64,000 bases of DNA. It comes from Arenicola marina. Lineage: Eukaryota; Annelida; Polychaeta; Arenicolidae. The notes under the pieces were generated by a model that was given only the letters and a program-made list of their open reading frames with translations, searched no databases and had not been told where the DNA came from. The DNA lies in the NCBI GenBank assembly GCA_964019135.1, contig OZ025257.1:20735971-20799970 (forward strand), given 5' to 3'. Numbering within the stretch: position 1 is the stretch's first letter; each line of letters begins with the position of its first letter. Position numbers and translations under genes: made by a program. Below, one piece after another: positions 1-11,335 of the stretch.

Positions 1-780
1 CCGATTATAGCCATACCTGTCAATAACGTTATAATAAAGTTATAAATATTTGTTGGCCGACAAAAACAATAACATGCGATGCGCATATACTCATGTTGTT
101 TTCAGAAGGTTTAATTTTAAGCGTTACACACGCGTTATTATTAACTGGGACATGATGCCATCTGTATGAAGACTGAGTGATTAAATGATCACATAATCCT
201 CATTAACATCCCGTACGCGTATAATGCGTAAATCTTGCGATTACGCCCGCGCCCGAGTGGCGCATGACGCGAAAGGAGTGATGAGCTCAGTGCGCGTCTG
301 GCATGGCTGGGCATGATGTGCTAGGTCAGAACAGCCTGGCTTTTATATGCACACCACGCACATATACACATATATATAAACCTCACACTGGGTAAAAAGC
401 CATTGTCAAGGCCTGTACCTGACAATTTCATTATATGCTAATTCCCATGTATTTCCTTTCTCGTCTTGGAGCCGCGTATCGCTGGTGGAGAGTAAACAAA
501 CCAAACCTGAACAAAAGATGATCAGGAGAAAAATAACGGCATATATTTTCGTGACTGCAAACTCTGATATAAACAGCACAACAACTTAGCAACGCTTTTG
601 TTCACGCAATCTGCTTCACCGACGGAACTTCCGGTCGCTTGGTATACATACTGACCCCAATGTATCGAGCCTCATTCATGGTGTCACATTCAGCCGTCGT
701 TTCGGGTAGAACAGTCAGCCATCCTGCCGCTACCCCAGCGCCCTCTGGTGATCCCCTGATGCCTTTCTGTCTGTCGCTAG
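1..780. other. left edge, no gene resolved
   Basis: I see no convincing coding exon here. If the exon starting at 781 is real, this stretch is intron or upstream sequence of that plus-strand gene, ending in a TAG acceptor at 778-780. It contains a short TA-rich run near 365-380. Open frames crossing 602-917 are GC-rich shadows. Confidence 0.4.
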
Positions 781-919
781 GATGCCGTCTCTGCAGCCCC
801 GCCAGCGCAGGCACTCCGTCGACCGGGCCTCGAGCGTGCCCCCCTACCGCCCGTCCTCCACCCCGGTCCGCCCGGCTGGCGGCGGCGGTGGTGGCGGCTA
901 CGCCAACGACTCGATGAGG
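781..919 (+). CDS. internal coding exon of an unrecognised plus-strand gene
   Basis: The exon is bounded by an acceptor (CTAG at 777-780) and a strong donor (GTGAGT from 920). The best frame begins one base after the acceptor and gives 46 codons: a basic Ser/Pro/Arg-rich segment with RRHSVD (an R-R-x-S kinase consensus), PPYRPSSTPVRP and a run of seven glycines, ending DSMR. Base composition is far more GC-rich than its surroundings, as in the other coding exons of this window. It looks like a disordered, phosphorylatable linker. I do not recognise the protein. The donor phase is 0 and matches the exon at 2624. The upstream part of the gene lies outside the window. Confidence 0.45.
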
Positions 920-921
920 GT

Positions 922-1215
922 GAGTAGGCCACCGCCTGGCCGCATGGCTAGGCCATTTCCTGGCCAGGCCACCTCCTGGCTAAGCCACCTCCAGGCCTTG
1001 GTTTGGCCATATCGTGGCTTGCACATACATCTGGCGTGGCCACCGCCTGGCTAGGCCACCGCCTGGCTAGGCCACCCCTTGGTTTGGCCCCCCGCTGGCT
1101 TGGCCTTCCGTTGGTTTGGCCATTTCGTGGCTTGCACACAACTTAGCTTGGCCCTGTCGTGGCTTGCACGCAATCTGGCCTAGCCACATATTGGCTTGAT
1201 CACCGTCTGGTTTGC
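922..1215. repeat. degenerate tandem repeat, GGCCACCGCCTGGCTA type
   Basis: Imperfect short repeats of the form GGCCACC-GCCTGGCTA and TTGGTTTGGCCATnTCGTGGCTTGCACA follow each other here, just inside the presumed intron after the 919 donor. The repeats are stop-poor, which produces spurious frames on both strands. Confidence 0.7.
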
Positions 1216-2623
1216 CAGTATCGCGGCCGCCTTACACCTTATCTGGGTCACGACTCCCGGCAGAACTTCATCTTGTCTGGACCTCATGCGGTCATGTGTA
1301 GATCTAGATAATTGCACATATGTACAGTTGCATTGTAATAAACCCGGGTGTCAGTGTGTCTAACCGGGTTATTTCCCCTGGACTTGTGTGTCTTACCTCT
1401 CCAAGGCTGGTCTGTATGCACCCGCGACCGGCTGCAGGATCTCACCCAACCTGTCTGTCTTGTGGAGTGGTGTACCTAGATGTGTGGTTGCGATGCGTGT
1501 TAAAGGAGTGTCCACGGACATTCATATAATACGTGTTCCGGGGTAAAATAAACCCTCAAGAGACCTACTGTCCAATTGGCCCGCCGAGAACGGAACTGAC
1601 GTCACACGCGGGCCTCGCCTCTATCATTGAGGCCTTCGAACTTTAAACTCCCGGCATGCTCATCCTTAAAATATGACAAATGCCCGTATGCCCCTTCCAC
1701 CCTACCACCCCCACCCCCCTTCCTCTCGTATCCTTAGTGTTCGCGTCACCCCCCCCCCCCTACCCCGGTGCCTGTCACAACCCATACACACAGATAACCA
1801 ACCAAACGCGACTAACCAAGCGTTTGCACGCGATGTCATTTGGTTTTATGTATGGTTTTATGCACTGCTTGAATGAATCTAACGCTCAGCTGGTGAAGGT
1901 ATAGTATATATACATATATATACATCGTTTTCATTTAAGTCAATAGTGTTTCTTTTTATGAATGTAATATTTGTTGGTTTTTAAGCGATGCGTTTTTCAG
2001 GCCAGCATTAATGAGTAGATTAATCATTGATGCAATAGTATTATTTATATCAGTAATTTTACTCGCTGTTATCCTACACTTGACGATCATTTATGTTAAC
2101 ACATGTTATTCAATGTAAAGAAGATCATGTTTGGTAATCTCGTTAACGACTGTAAGTTACAACAGTGTATGGAGTATAACTCTTCAAAATTATGATGTAT
2201 TTTAGTTTATATGATAACTCTTCTTTTAGTTTACCTTCATCACTGGAAGAATTTCCAACATCCTTTGGTTATGCAAGTTGAGCTGCACTTATTTTAATTA
2301 CATTTATATCATGTAGCGGTATAACAATAAACGGCAAAGCCTGCTTGCGATAAGTCTTCCATGTTAGCCCGCACTATTGTTTCAGAATAGCTCAGGTATT
2401 ACTCACGAGTTGCGCTAACCGCTGCATCACCGCGTTTTCGTGACTGGCGGGAGGGGGAGGAGAGGGGGCAGGAAGAGGTGGGCTAACATGAAAGATGGAC
2501 ACGCGTTTTTCTGCTGACCAAGCACATTTTATTTCCCATGAGCAGGGAATTAATATGATTATATATGTTCGTCCCCCTCTCCCCCCCCCCCCCCCCACCC
2601 TCCCTCCCACTACCTACCTACAG
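1216..2623. other. probable intron, no exon seen
   Basis: This is sequence between the exons at 781-919 and 2624-2719. It is AT-rich with C-homopolymer runs (about 1750 and 2580-2596). The polypyrimidine/C tract and CTACCTACCTACAG immediately precede the acceptor at 2621-2623. No further coding exon was recognised. Confidence 0.4.
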
Positions 2624-2719
2624 AGACCAGCGTTCACGCCAACTATGTCTGATACCCGCAAGCGATGCCGTGAAGTACTGTGCCGTACTAAGCACGACCC
2701 CCGCTATTTCGACTACTAA
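2624..2719 (+). CDS. terminal coding exon of the same unrecognised gene
   Basis: The exon follows a long pyrimidine tract and a CAG acceptor (2621-2623). In phase 0 with the upstream donor it adds 31 residues: RPAFTPTMSDTRKRC, then EVLCRTKHDPRYFDY, then TAA at 2717-2719. Joined to the 781-919 exon it makes a basic C-terminus of at least 77 residues. A different frame through the same DNA is open to 2768 and ends GYPGWRPYHGRRPYM, so the frame is not certain. An AATAAA 118 bp further on supports a plus-strand transcript ending here. Confidence 0.4.
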   Translation, partial: RPAFTPTMSDTRKRCREVLCRTKHDPRYFDY

Positions 2720-2836
2720 GGGCTACCCCGGCTGGCGCCCGTACCACGGCAGGCGTCCCTACATGTAACCATGTAGAACAAGGTGAGATGACACCCCTTG
2801 ATAAATAGTCGGGGAAACAACACAAGAAGGTTCAGC

Positions 2837-2842
2837 AATAAA
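2837..2842 (+). terminator. candidate poly(A) signal AATAAA
   Basis: A canonical AATAAA lies 118 bp after the TAA at 2719 on the same strand. It is the first one downstream and sits at a typical 3'-UTR distance. Confidence 0.4.
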
Positions 2843-3567
2843 TTAAAGATTGGATCGGATTCAAGATATGTCATGCCAAGGTCACGTTTAAATGTACTGT
2901 AACATATAAATATAGCTTGCATAAAAACAATGTTGATGGCGTTTACTAACTGTTCACTTACTCCTTTATATGTATTACAAATGTTATATGCTGTTAAATT
3001 GTATTTGTGTTTATAACAGTTATATGTATTTATTGTTAGACGCAGAAAGACTAGTTTTGTCAAAAATAAAACAAAACTCATTCTCACATGGTTTTCGGGC
3101 ACCTAGTCTTCTGTCTAAATGAAAATGAATCGGTTTAGGCCGCTTTTGTGCACACAATGGGTAAACCGGATCATCATCTGATGACGGTGTACTGCATACT
3201 AGTGACACACCCCGTGTAGAGTGGATTATGGCGTGCAGTAAGCCGGGTTATTAACTCCTCCAACCCGCGTCTGATTCCCTTGTAGTTTTGAAGCGATGAA
3301 GGGGAATGACGAAACCAACCTTCGAGTTCTCGAGAAGAGAGAGGAAGAAGAAGAAACTTCTCGATGGTCATCGCCCGATGACATTTCAATTATAAAAACA
3401 AGAGGATAACCACTCATAATCACTTAGCGCTCGTGGAATTGGATACCACGATAGCGATTATTATAACGTTAGTAGTTGATTCGGTTGATGTGGATGCGAC
3501 TGATAGACGTGCAGTTTACCCGGCGAGAGCGATCACTCCACGACTGATGATTCGCCATTCTAAGCAG

Positions 3568-3620
3568 TGATCACCATCACCACCATCATCACCTCCATCA
3601 CCATCACCATCACCATCACT
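3568..3620. repeat. trinucleotide/hexanucleotide microsatellite (ATCACC)n
   Basis: Runs of ATC ACC units with minor interruptions. Confidence 0.85.
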
Positions 3621-3720
3621 CTCGTGATGACCATCCACCTTCGAGACTCGATAGGAACGATGCTACGGCGAGAACGAAGGGACGCCGCGGGGACCAATGT
3701 GTTGCTACGTTTCACGAGGA

Positions 3721-3772
3721 GTACCATGGCAACCAAGGATCACATGGCCAGATCTTTGGTTGCCATGGTAAC
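3721..3772. promoter_or_regulatory. inverted pair of RFX X-box motifs
   Basis: GTTGCCATGGTAAC at 3759-3772 fits the RFX X-box consensus (GTnRCC, spacer, RGYAAC) in both half-sites. Its reverse-complement partner TACCATGGCAACCAA lies at 3722-3736, forming 15-bp perfect inverted arms with a 19-nt centre. RFX sites of this kind drive ciliary genes in animals. Which gene, if any, it serves is unknown; none of the genes seen here starts beside it. Confidence 0.45.
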
Positions 3773-4026
3773 GGCCGATGTTGTGGGTTTTTTTTAAGCC
3801 CCGACCACGTGGTTGCATGTGCGTGAGAGACAAGTCTCCGAGACATGTCCAATAATATCGTACGTGTCAATATCGTGGCGGCAAAAAATCTTCCAAGGTC
3901 AAGTGAAGGTCAACAGGTCACCGATAGCTGTTTTATTCTTTAGTTTGAGTTTTATGTGCACTCACATCTTAGCAGCCCCGGATTTTTAGTGCACACGCAA
4001 ACAAGAAAAACAGCGGTTCTCTTTGT

Positions 4027-4044
4027 TAACATTATTATTATTAA

Positions 4045-4077
<33 letters not shown>
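4027..4077. repeat. (ATT)n microsatellite
   Basis: About 15 ATT units with one ATATT interruption. It explains the poly-Asn and poly-Leu open frames around it. Confidence 0.95.
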
Positions 4078-6132
4078 GACAAGCAGACGGCGATCCATAT
4101 AGTTTCTGGAGAATGACGCTGGCCATTGCTGTAGCTGGTGTGTTGCAGTTTGGAGTGATCCCTCGCAAATATGACGCGTCTATAAATCTATTGGCGCCCT
4201 GTCATCAGCAAATGTCCAGGTCACAGTATGACTACCTTAGTTTGTTTTTTTGTACATACACCCGAAGGCTCGACTGTAGTCTGGTGCGCCAGGAAATGAA
4301 GGTAGTTAATGATGAACATAGAACTTAGGGACGTAGGAAAAAACTAATAGAAAGGTGTATATTTCAGTTGTTACCAGAGGACACCAAGAAGTTACGTTTT
4401 TTGTGAGCGTGGAGTTTAATGCAGAGGCAAGGTCTTTTTATATCAGGTCCCATAGAAAGCCCCTTATATGTTTTATTTATTTGTTCACTCTTTGCTGAAT
4501 AAATGTTTGTTTTCTACAAGGCTAATGTCATGTGTTGTGTGTATCACAGGTACACGGACTTACAAGACACAGATCTACGTACGCTTCTTGATTAAAAGAA
4601 TGATACAGACATATTTGTGACAAATATGTTGTTATGACAAACACGTGTCCCATGCTTATTTCTCCGCCAGATATAAGCTCGTGGATCGTTCAGCCCTGAT
4701 TTGCGTCTCTGAAACTTAAAGGCAAAACGAAATTCAGGTTTAAAAGCGTACAAAACGTTTCATAAAGACATATTATTATGAAGCGAATCAAGACAAATAC
4801 CCACTCTGCAGTGCTTCACATCGTCACCGATTTGCAAGCATTCAGGCGCTAAGACCGATAGAAACAAAGAAAAATTCTACGGCCCACGGAATTGGTTTGG
4901 TCTAAACATATTTTTATTTAACAATAGCAAAACAGGCAAGGCCTATATTAATTCCTTTTGCACATCATACTAATAATATGATATAACACACACACACAGC
5001 AGTAAATACAGATCGTTAATGGAATTGTTTGTCTCAGTACCTATCAAGCCGCACTGAGCTGAAGTGCTATACACACTGTTTACAATTGAATTACTGAATA
5101 CACTACCATTGCGATCACTATACAGCCTGTAAAATATACTGTATGACACACACCACAATCGTACACTTTACACTTACACTGTATGATGCAGTCATCGGCG
5201 CGCGATGTACATTATAAGACGTAAATAGTTACACTTCGTGACGTACACCACATTGCAAAGTCCATGACAACCGGGGGGGGGTGGGGGGCTGAACAAAATT
5301 GCGACTAAGGGGTCCGTTGTTTTTTTGACGACTGGAAAGGGGCAGGGGAGCACAGCATTTAAAAAGGGGGGCACGGATATACTTTAGGGTCTGAAAAGTG
5401 GGCGGACGTGCCCCTGCATGTGGCCCCCTTTGGACACGCCCATGCTAGCTGTACCAGTGTGCATAACACTGTGTACACTGCATGTCGTACACTGGCGTAC
5501 ACTTCATGGCGTACATTCTATAATGTAGATTTCATGGCCCACAATACATGCCGTACATCCTCGACGAGGGTCGAATGCGAACAAGCTGCGTGCCGATCAC
5601 AACGAACCCGTGCAGGCCGGTCGATCCAAATTGTAGCCTTAAAGGATAAGAAAGCTTTAATAATCCGTTCTACTCTAGAGTGAACGACGCACAGATGCCT
5701 TGGCCTGTGAATACACTACAAGTCGTAGGTTGTGGTCAACATGAGATCCAAGTTTCGTAAATGGACAACAAAACCGGAAGTGTCTCCAGTGGATTTAAAC
5801 GCCAGACACTGCGCGGGTGACGTATTTAAATAACGCGTTCGCCCAGCGCAGTAGTCTACGCGTGCTTTGTTATGTGTCCACTCTTTGCAAGAGAACGTCA
5901 TTATTTAATGGATTAATTAAATAATAGGTTTTTAATATGTTAAATTAATACCTGCTTTATATAATAGGTTGCATTCTCGCATTGCACTTTGACACAAGCT
6001 GTAATAGGCTATGCAGTCAAAATGAGAGAATTAAGATACGCATTTTCCTCGACATTCGCCAGAAGAAAGCTCTGCAACAGGCGCTTTGGGTAGATAAGGA
6101 AGGATCGGATGTTAAAGGATCTTTAATATCCT

Positions 6133-6391
6133 GGGGCCGTATTCATATTCCCCTCGTAAATGACGCACAAGAAGTGCATTTTGGTCTTAGCCTCACCAGC
6201 TCGTAGCTGGTGTTCAGTGGTGTTCATGATTAAGAAATCTTCTTCGGTATCATTTCAGCACTCCTTATTTCAGAAAATCCACTTCTTGGGTGACTAAATA
6301 AGCATTTTGAACCCGATAATCGCTCGACAAATCTTCCACTTAGCGCTACGTCTAGTGGCGTAGCCTAAGTGGCGATTATGAATACGGCCCC
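6133..6391. mobile_element. MITE, TIR family GGGGCCGTATTCATA (copy 1)
   Basis: This 259-bp element begins GGGGCCGTATTCATA and ends with the near-perfect inverse TATGAATACGGCCCC. Its interior (for example CGATAATCGCTCGACAAATC and GTGGATTTTCTGAAA on the other strand) recurs at 56501-56743 and 56969-58046. It has no coding capacity, so it is a non-autonomous DNA-transposon-derived element. The superfamily was not determined. Confidence 0.85.
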
Positions 6392-6725
6392 TATGGAATC
6401 ATAGGGAGCCCTCTGTCAGAATAGCGGTGTGTCAAGTTGTACATTTACGGAGCTAATTAGTATTTTGAATTTCTTTGAGATATGTACTTTACTTCGTTAC
6501 TTTAACATGTGAACTTTCAGACACCTTATCCAAAACGAGTGCAGACAAATGAGCATTATGCTGCTCAAAAATAAAACTTGATACCCCAAATAAAGTGATG
6601 TATATCTTTTCTGTTACTCGACGAAACGATTTGCTAACTTTCTTTGAATAGACATGCATAGAATATTACCAGCCTGTTCAAAATGCGCCATTTTTATTTG
6701 TTTAGTGGGTATTCTCAATTCTCCC

Positions 6726-7313
6726 TTAAGGTCGAAAGCGGGCGGTGCCTGGCGGATTTTTTCAGAACTAAATTCATTCTTGGCATTTTAGGTTCCAATG
6801 GCAACAAATATCAATCTATGTCACATAAAATAATAGTTCCTCCACCAAATTTGCATGTATGCCATGTATTCCAAGCATATACACCAAATATTTTGTGACT
6901 GAATATACGCACCGAAAGGCAAAATTGTGATAATTCTGCATTTTGGGCCTATTTTATAACCTATTTTGGTTACAACCGAGCTTATAGAGCAAAAGTTAGT
7001 TAAGTAACATATCGTTTTTTTGCTATTTTTGCATTCACCATGACGCTAGGCTTCAGCAGGCAGTTTTTCAGGGAAGTCTGTGGACCAACTTTTTTAGAGG
7101 GCTTCAAAATATTGAGAAACACATTTAAAGCAATTTTCCAATAACCGCCATGTTAAAGCCAATTTGACAAAAATGCCCAGAACTATTTTTTTAGTAAAGT
7201 AACATATGTATTTTATTAATTTTTCAAGTAGATCCATACACGATAGTTATTTAGAGAAAAAAAAATTTCTGTCGACGAAATTTTGTTGATCCCCCACCCG
7301 CTCTCGACCTTAA
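6726..7313. mobile_element. non-autonomous element with TTAA-flanked TIRs
   Basis: The left end is TTAAGGTCGAAAGCGGGCGG. The right end is CCGCTCTCGACCTTAA, inverse with few mismatches. The element is 588 bp including the TTAA at each side, and its interior is AT-rich without a long open frame. TTAA flanks are characteristic of piggyBac-type insertion, which is an inference here. It shares the terminal TTAAGGT with the elements at 29302 and 57097. Confidence 0.75.
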
Positions 7314-8293
7314 GAGAAACTGATAAGGCAGTGTACTAACCCATCTCTGCGTTACCCCATTGTTGTGCGATAACGCCCGATATGCGGCATGGGTCTGACA
7401 TATAGGCCACATATGACGTCATCATTTGGTGAGCGTCTCTATTAAAATATATAGGTAGTCCTTGAATCAAGTCACTGGCTGCACGGTGAGTGACACGGTC
7501 CGCCTACGCAACGATAATAACGGCGCGGGGCTCGAGAATAGCCGCCATTGAACTCTTGAGAAGAGTTGTAACATTTGGGATCGAGGGTTTGTACCGCGAC
7601 AGAAAAAGGAGAGAAGCCAGGCGATTAATTAATTACAGTACATGCATTCATTTATTTTAGCTGTACTGTTTCACAAACACCTGCTGCACCTGCAGCGATC
7701 TATGGTATATGGTACTCCCCCCTTCATTGCTTGATTATACAAGTGGTCTCTTATCTCATTTTTTAAATTCATTATCATTTATTAATATATTTATTTTATA
7801 TATGATGAAACAAACAACCGAAATCACTAGATCCTCACATCAATATGGAATGATAGTAGGGCCAAAATTACAGACGCTTCATTCTATATGTCATTCATGT
7901 AATTAATGCTATATTCATGTACTTGTCAAATTATTTAGCCATCTTTCTTTCTGTTTATTCATCATTCCTTGCTAAGTATTTGTTCTCTCAATTAGTGGTG
8001 TATTATTGCTTGTTTTATTGTGAAGCAAGTTCCCAATGAAAAACACATGCAACGAATAATAAATCATGTGAAATGATGATAAAGAATATCGAACTTGGAA
8101 TATACGGATCCAGGCTCTCGATCATTTACTGTCGTCACTGTTGCTTTTATCACATCATCTGGTTTAAACAGTTCTTCCACGTGCGTTATGTCGGACAAAC
8201 AAGTCGGACAAAGAAAGCAGCATATGTCACTTTGTTGTCAGTTTAAGAGATGAGTACCTTTCACTTGCCTACAATCAGCTATGATTATTGGAC
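7314..8293. other. intergenic, nothing recognised
   Basis: AT-rich sequence with no supported gene or RNA. A single TGACGTCA occurs at 7414-7421. Confidence 0.5.
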
Positions 8294-10172
8294 TCCTGCG
8301 GGCAAGGTTAACCTACTGCGGGCTCGATTAACCTACTGCCGGCGTGGTTAAACTGCTGTTGGCGAGATTAATTTACTGCAGGCGATGCTAATATATTGCG
8401 GGTGTGGTTAATCTGCTGCGAGTTTGGTTGATTTGCTGCGTGTTTAATCTGTTGCGGGTGTGGGTAATCTGTTTCGGGCGTGGTAATCTGCTGCGGGCGT
8501 GGTTAATCTACTGCGGGCGTGGTTAATCTGTTGCGGGCTTGGTTAATCTGTTACGGGTGTGGTTAATCTACTGCGGGTTTGAATAATCTACTGTGGGCCT
8601 GGTTAATCTGTTGCGGGCGTGGTTAATCTGTGGCGGGCGAGGTTAATCTACTGCGGGCATGGTTGATATACTGCGGCCGTAGTTAATCTGTTGCTGGCGT
8701 GGTTGATCTGCTGCGGGTTTGAATAATCTACTGTGGGCGTGGTTAATCTGTTGCGGGCGTGGTTAATCTGTTACGGGTGTGGTTAATCTACTGCGGGCGT
8801 GGTTAATCTGTTACTGGTGTGGTTAATCTACTGCGGGCGTGGTTAATCTGTTGCGGGCGTGGTTAATCTGTTGCGGGCGCGATTAATCTGTGGCGGCTGT
8901 GGTTAATCTACTGCTGGCGTGGTTGATCTACTGCGGGCGTGGTTAATCTGTTGCGAATGGGGTTAATCTGCTGCGGGCGTAATTAATCTACTGTGGGCGT
9001 GGTTAATCTACTGCTGGCGTGGTTAATCAACTGCGGGCGTGGTTGATCTGTTGCGGGTTTGCTTAATCTACTGCGGGCGTGGTTAATCTCTTGCGGGCGT
9101 GGTTAATCTGCTGCGGGCGTGGGTAATCTACTGCGGGTGTGTTCAATCGAATGTATGCGTGGTTAATCTACTGCGAGTGTGGTTAATCTGCTGCGGGCGT
9201 GGTTTATCTACTGCGGATATGGCTAATCTAATGTATGCGTGGCTAATCTACTGCGGGCGTGGTTAATCTCTTGCGGGTGTGGTTAATCTGCTGCGGGTGT
9301 GGTTAATCTACTGTTGATGTAGTTAATCTTCTGGGTGCTCGGTTAATCTGTTGCGGGCGTGGTTAATCTGTTGCGGGCGTGGTTAATCTGTTACGGATAT
9401 GGTTAATCTGGTAAGGGGGTGCCTTTAAAACTGCCTGCGTGGTTGATCTACTGCGGACGTGGTTAATCTGTTGCGGATAGGATTAATCTGCTGCGGGTGT
9501 AGTTAATCTACTGTAGGCGAGAATATCTACTGCGGGCGTGGTTAATCTCTTGCGGGCGTGGTTCATCTACTGCGGGCGTGCTTAATCTACTGCGGGCGTG
9601 GTTAATATCTTGCGGGCGTGGTTTATCTACTGCGGGCGTGCTTAATCTACTGCGGGCGTGGTTAATCTGCTGCGGGTTTGGGTAATCTACTGCGGGCGTG
9701 GTTAATCTGTTGCGGGTGTGGTTAATCTGCTGCCGGCGTGGTTAATCTACTGCGGGAGTGGTTAATCTACTGTGGGCGTGGTTAATCTGTTGCGAGCGTG
9801 GTTGATCTGATGCGGGTTTGATTAATCTACTGTTGACGTAGTTAATCTACTGCGGGCGTGCTTAATCTACTGCGGGCGTGGTTAATCTATTTCGGGCGTG
9901 GTTAATCAACTGCTGGCGTGGTTAAGCTACTGTGATCGTTGTTAAGCTACTGCGGGCTAGGTTAATCTACTGCGGGCTAGGTTAATCTACTGCGGGCGAG
10001 ATTAACCTATTGTGAATGCGATTAACGTAGTGCCGGCGTGGTTGAACTGTTGTGGGCGAGATTATTCTACTTCAGGCAAGGTTAATCTACTGCAGGCAAG
10101 ATTAACCTATTGCTGGCTTGATTAATCTACTGCAGGTGTGGTTAATATACTATGGGCGCGGTTATCCTAGCT
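8294..10172. repeat. 20-bp minisatellite, about 1.9 kb (about 94 units)
   Basis: Tandem units of GGTTAATCTACTGCGGGCGT (with variants such as CTG/TTG and GGTGT) are almost exactly in 20-bp register. Divergence rises towards both ends, as expected of an array maintained by unequal exchange in its centre. There are no conserved spacers, so this is not a CRISPR. Confidence 0.97.
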
Positions 10173-11040
10173 CGATCATCTCTTTGCCGTGGCTTGTCGA
10201 CAGAATAAACATTTGTCTCTTTAGGAAGTGAAGATAAGGCGAAGCTGGATTAAAGGCCTGTGTAGGTCAATGGGACGAACCACATGAAGCACGTGATCTA
10301 TGCGTGACTGAGATAAGAGTTACCGCTAGAGCAACCACGAGTGACACAGGAGTGACAACAAAAATGCAGGTGAAGGGTTCTTTAGTGGGCTATTGACCCT
10401 TGATAGTAAATTATGTCACTACAAGCCGAGAGCAGTGGCCAGGACAGGAACCCTGGATAAATGAATGTCTTGATAAATGACACACAGTGACGATATATCA
10501 TTTAGTGGTGTGTGCTACGACTTGCTGCTGCTCTAGTTAAAGTGCTAGTTTTAATCGGGTTATTTATATATAATGATTTATGCATGTATCTCAGAAATGG
10601 GGATGTGTGTGTGTGTGGTGGGGGGGGGGGGGGGTATGTAGGGAAAAACAGTTTTGGGAACGACCGCTGTTGTCAGTTTTATTGGGGGCAATTAATCTTC
10701 TTTCTTTGCTCTCGTAGATTTAAGACATTGATTTAGGAAGATAGTTGTCGATTGAAAGTCGATAGGGGGTGCCAATAAAAAAAGTCCCCATTGACCGTGC
10801 TTTAATGGGCTGGCTCGGAAATGGTTCAGCGTACATAATAAATGAAGTTGGGCGTTCACTGCCTCATATATCATCCTGCGATGAAGACAGGACGGGTATC
10901 AGCTTCCAGGAGTCTCTGTGTTTAATGGTTGTACTCACCATACTTGTGTGTTTGTGTAAACGTCATTTATTTAACAATATTAGTGTTAATTAACAAAAAT
11001 TTACTCCAGTGCCCTTATCAGCATACTTGGATTTAGGATA
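10173..11040. other. intergenic, nothing recognised
   Basis: It contains a GT/G-rich run at 10605-10634. Short open frames give no family resemblance. Confidence 0.45.
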
Positions 11041-11335
11041 CATTGGGGGTGGGGGGGGAGGGGGCAAGGGGTATTTTCGTTCCTCGGGAATAGAGTCAGA
11101 TCATTTTTCGTGAGCTGGGAATGGGATATTAGCCGACCGTCGTGATCAAGGATTTTTATTAATCCTAAACCAGGAATTTTAATATCAAATAACCGCGAAT
11201 CGGGAAATCGCTGATTTATATCATTTATCCGCCCTTGCTGGGAGTTATCCTGGAAATAGAGAAATTTATTCTTCGTGATCTGGGAACACGACCCCCCCTT
11301 GCCCCCCCCCCCCCCAATACACCCCCCCCCCCACA
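11041..11335. repeat. dispersed about 290-bp repeat with G/C homopolymer ends (copy A)
   Basis: It is flanked by a G run (11044-11065) and C runs (11293-11331). The interior matches 22828-23165 in inverted orientation: GGCAAGGGGTATTT-CGTTCC at one end, TAGCCGACCG(T/C)CGTGATCA in the middle and AGAAATTTATTC-TCGTGATCTGGGAA at the other. Probably a non-autonomous element; its class is unknown. Confidence 0.7.

Larger units (their letters stand above)
2843..6132. other. intergenic, no gene seen
   Basis: About 3.3 kb with no recognisable coding exon. It holds an ATCACC-type microsatellite (3570-3620), an X-box palindrome (3721-3772), an ATT microsatellite (4027-4077), G runs at 5275-5287 and short A/T-rich stretches. 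The longest open frames (for example minus strand 2716-3102) are AT-rich and resemble no family I know. Confidence 0.5.

Noticed and set aside
2716..3102. 128-codon minus-strand frame
   Set aside because: AT-rich, low-complexity composition, no family resemblance, and it overlaps the 3' region of the opposite-strand gene.
8294..10172. CRISPR-like array of regular repeats
   Set aside because: Units are contiguous 20-mers without unique spacers, in a eukaryotic genome. It is a minisatellite.
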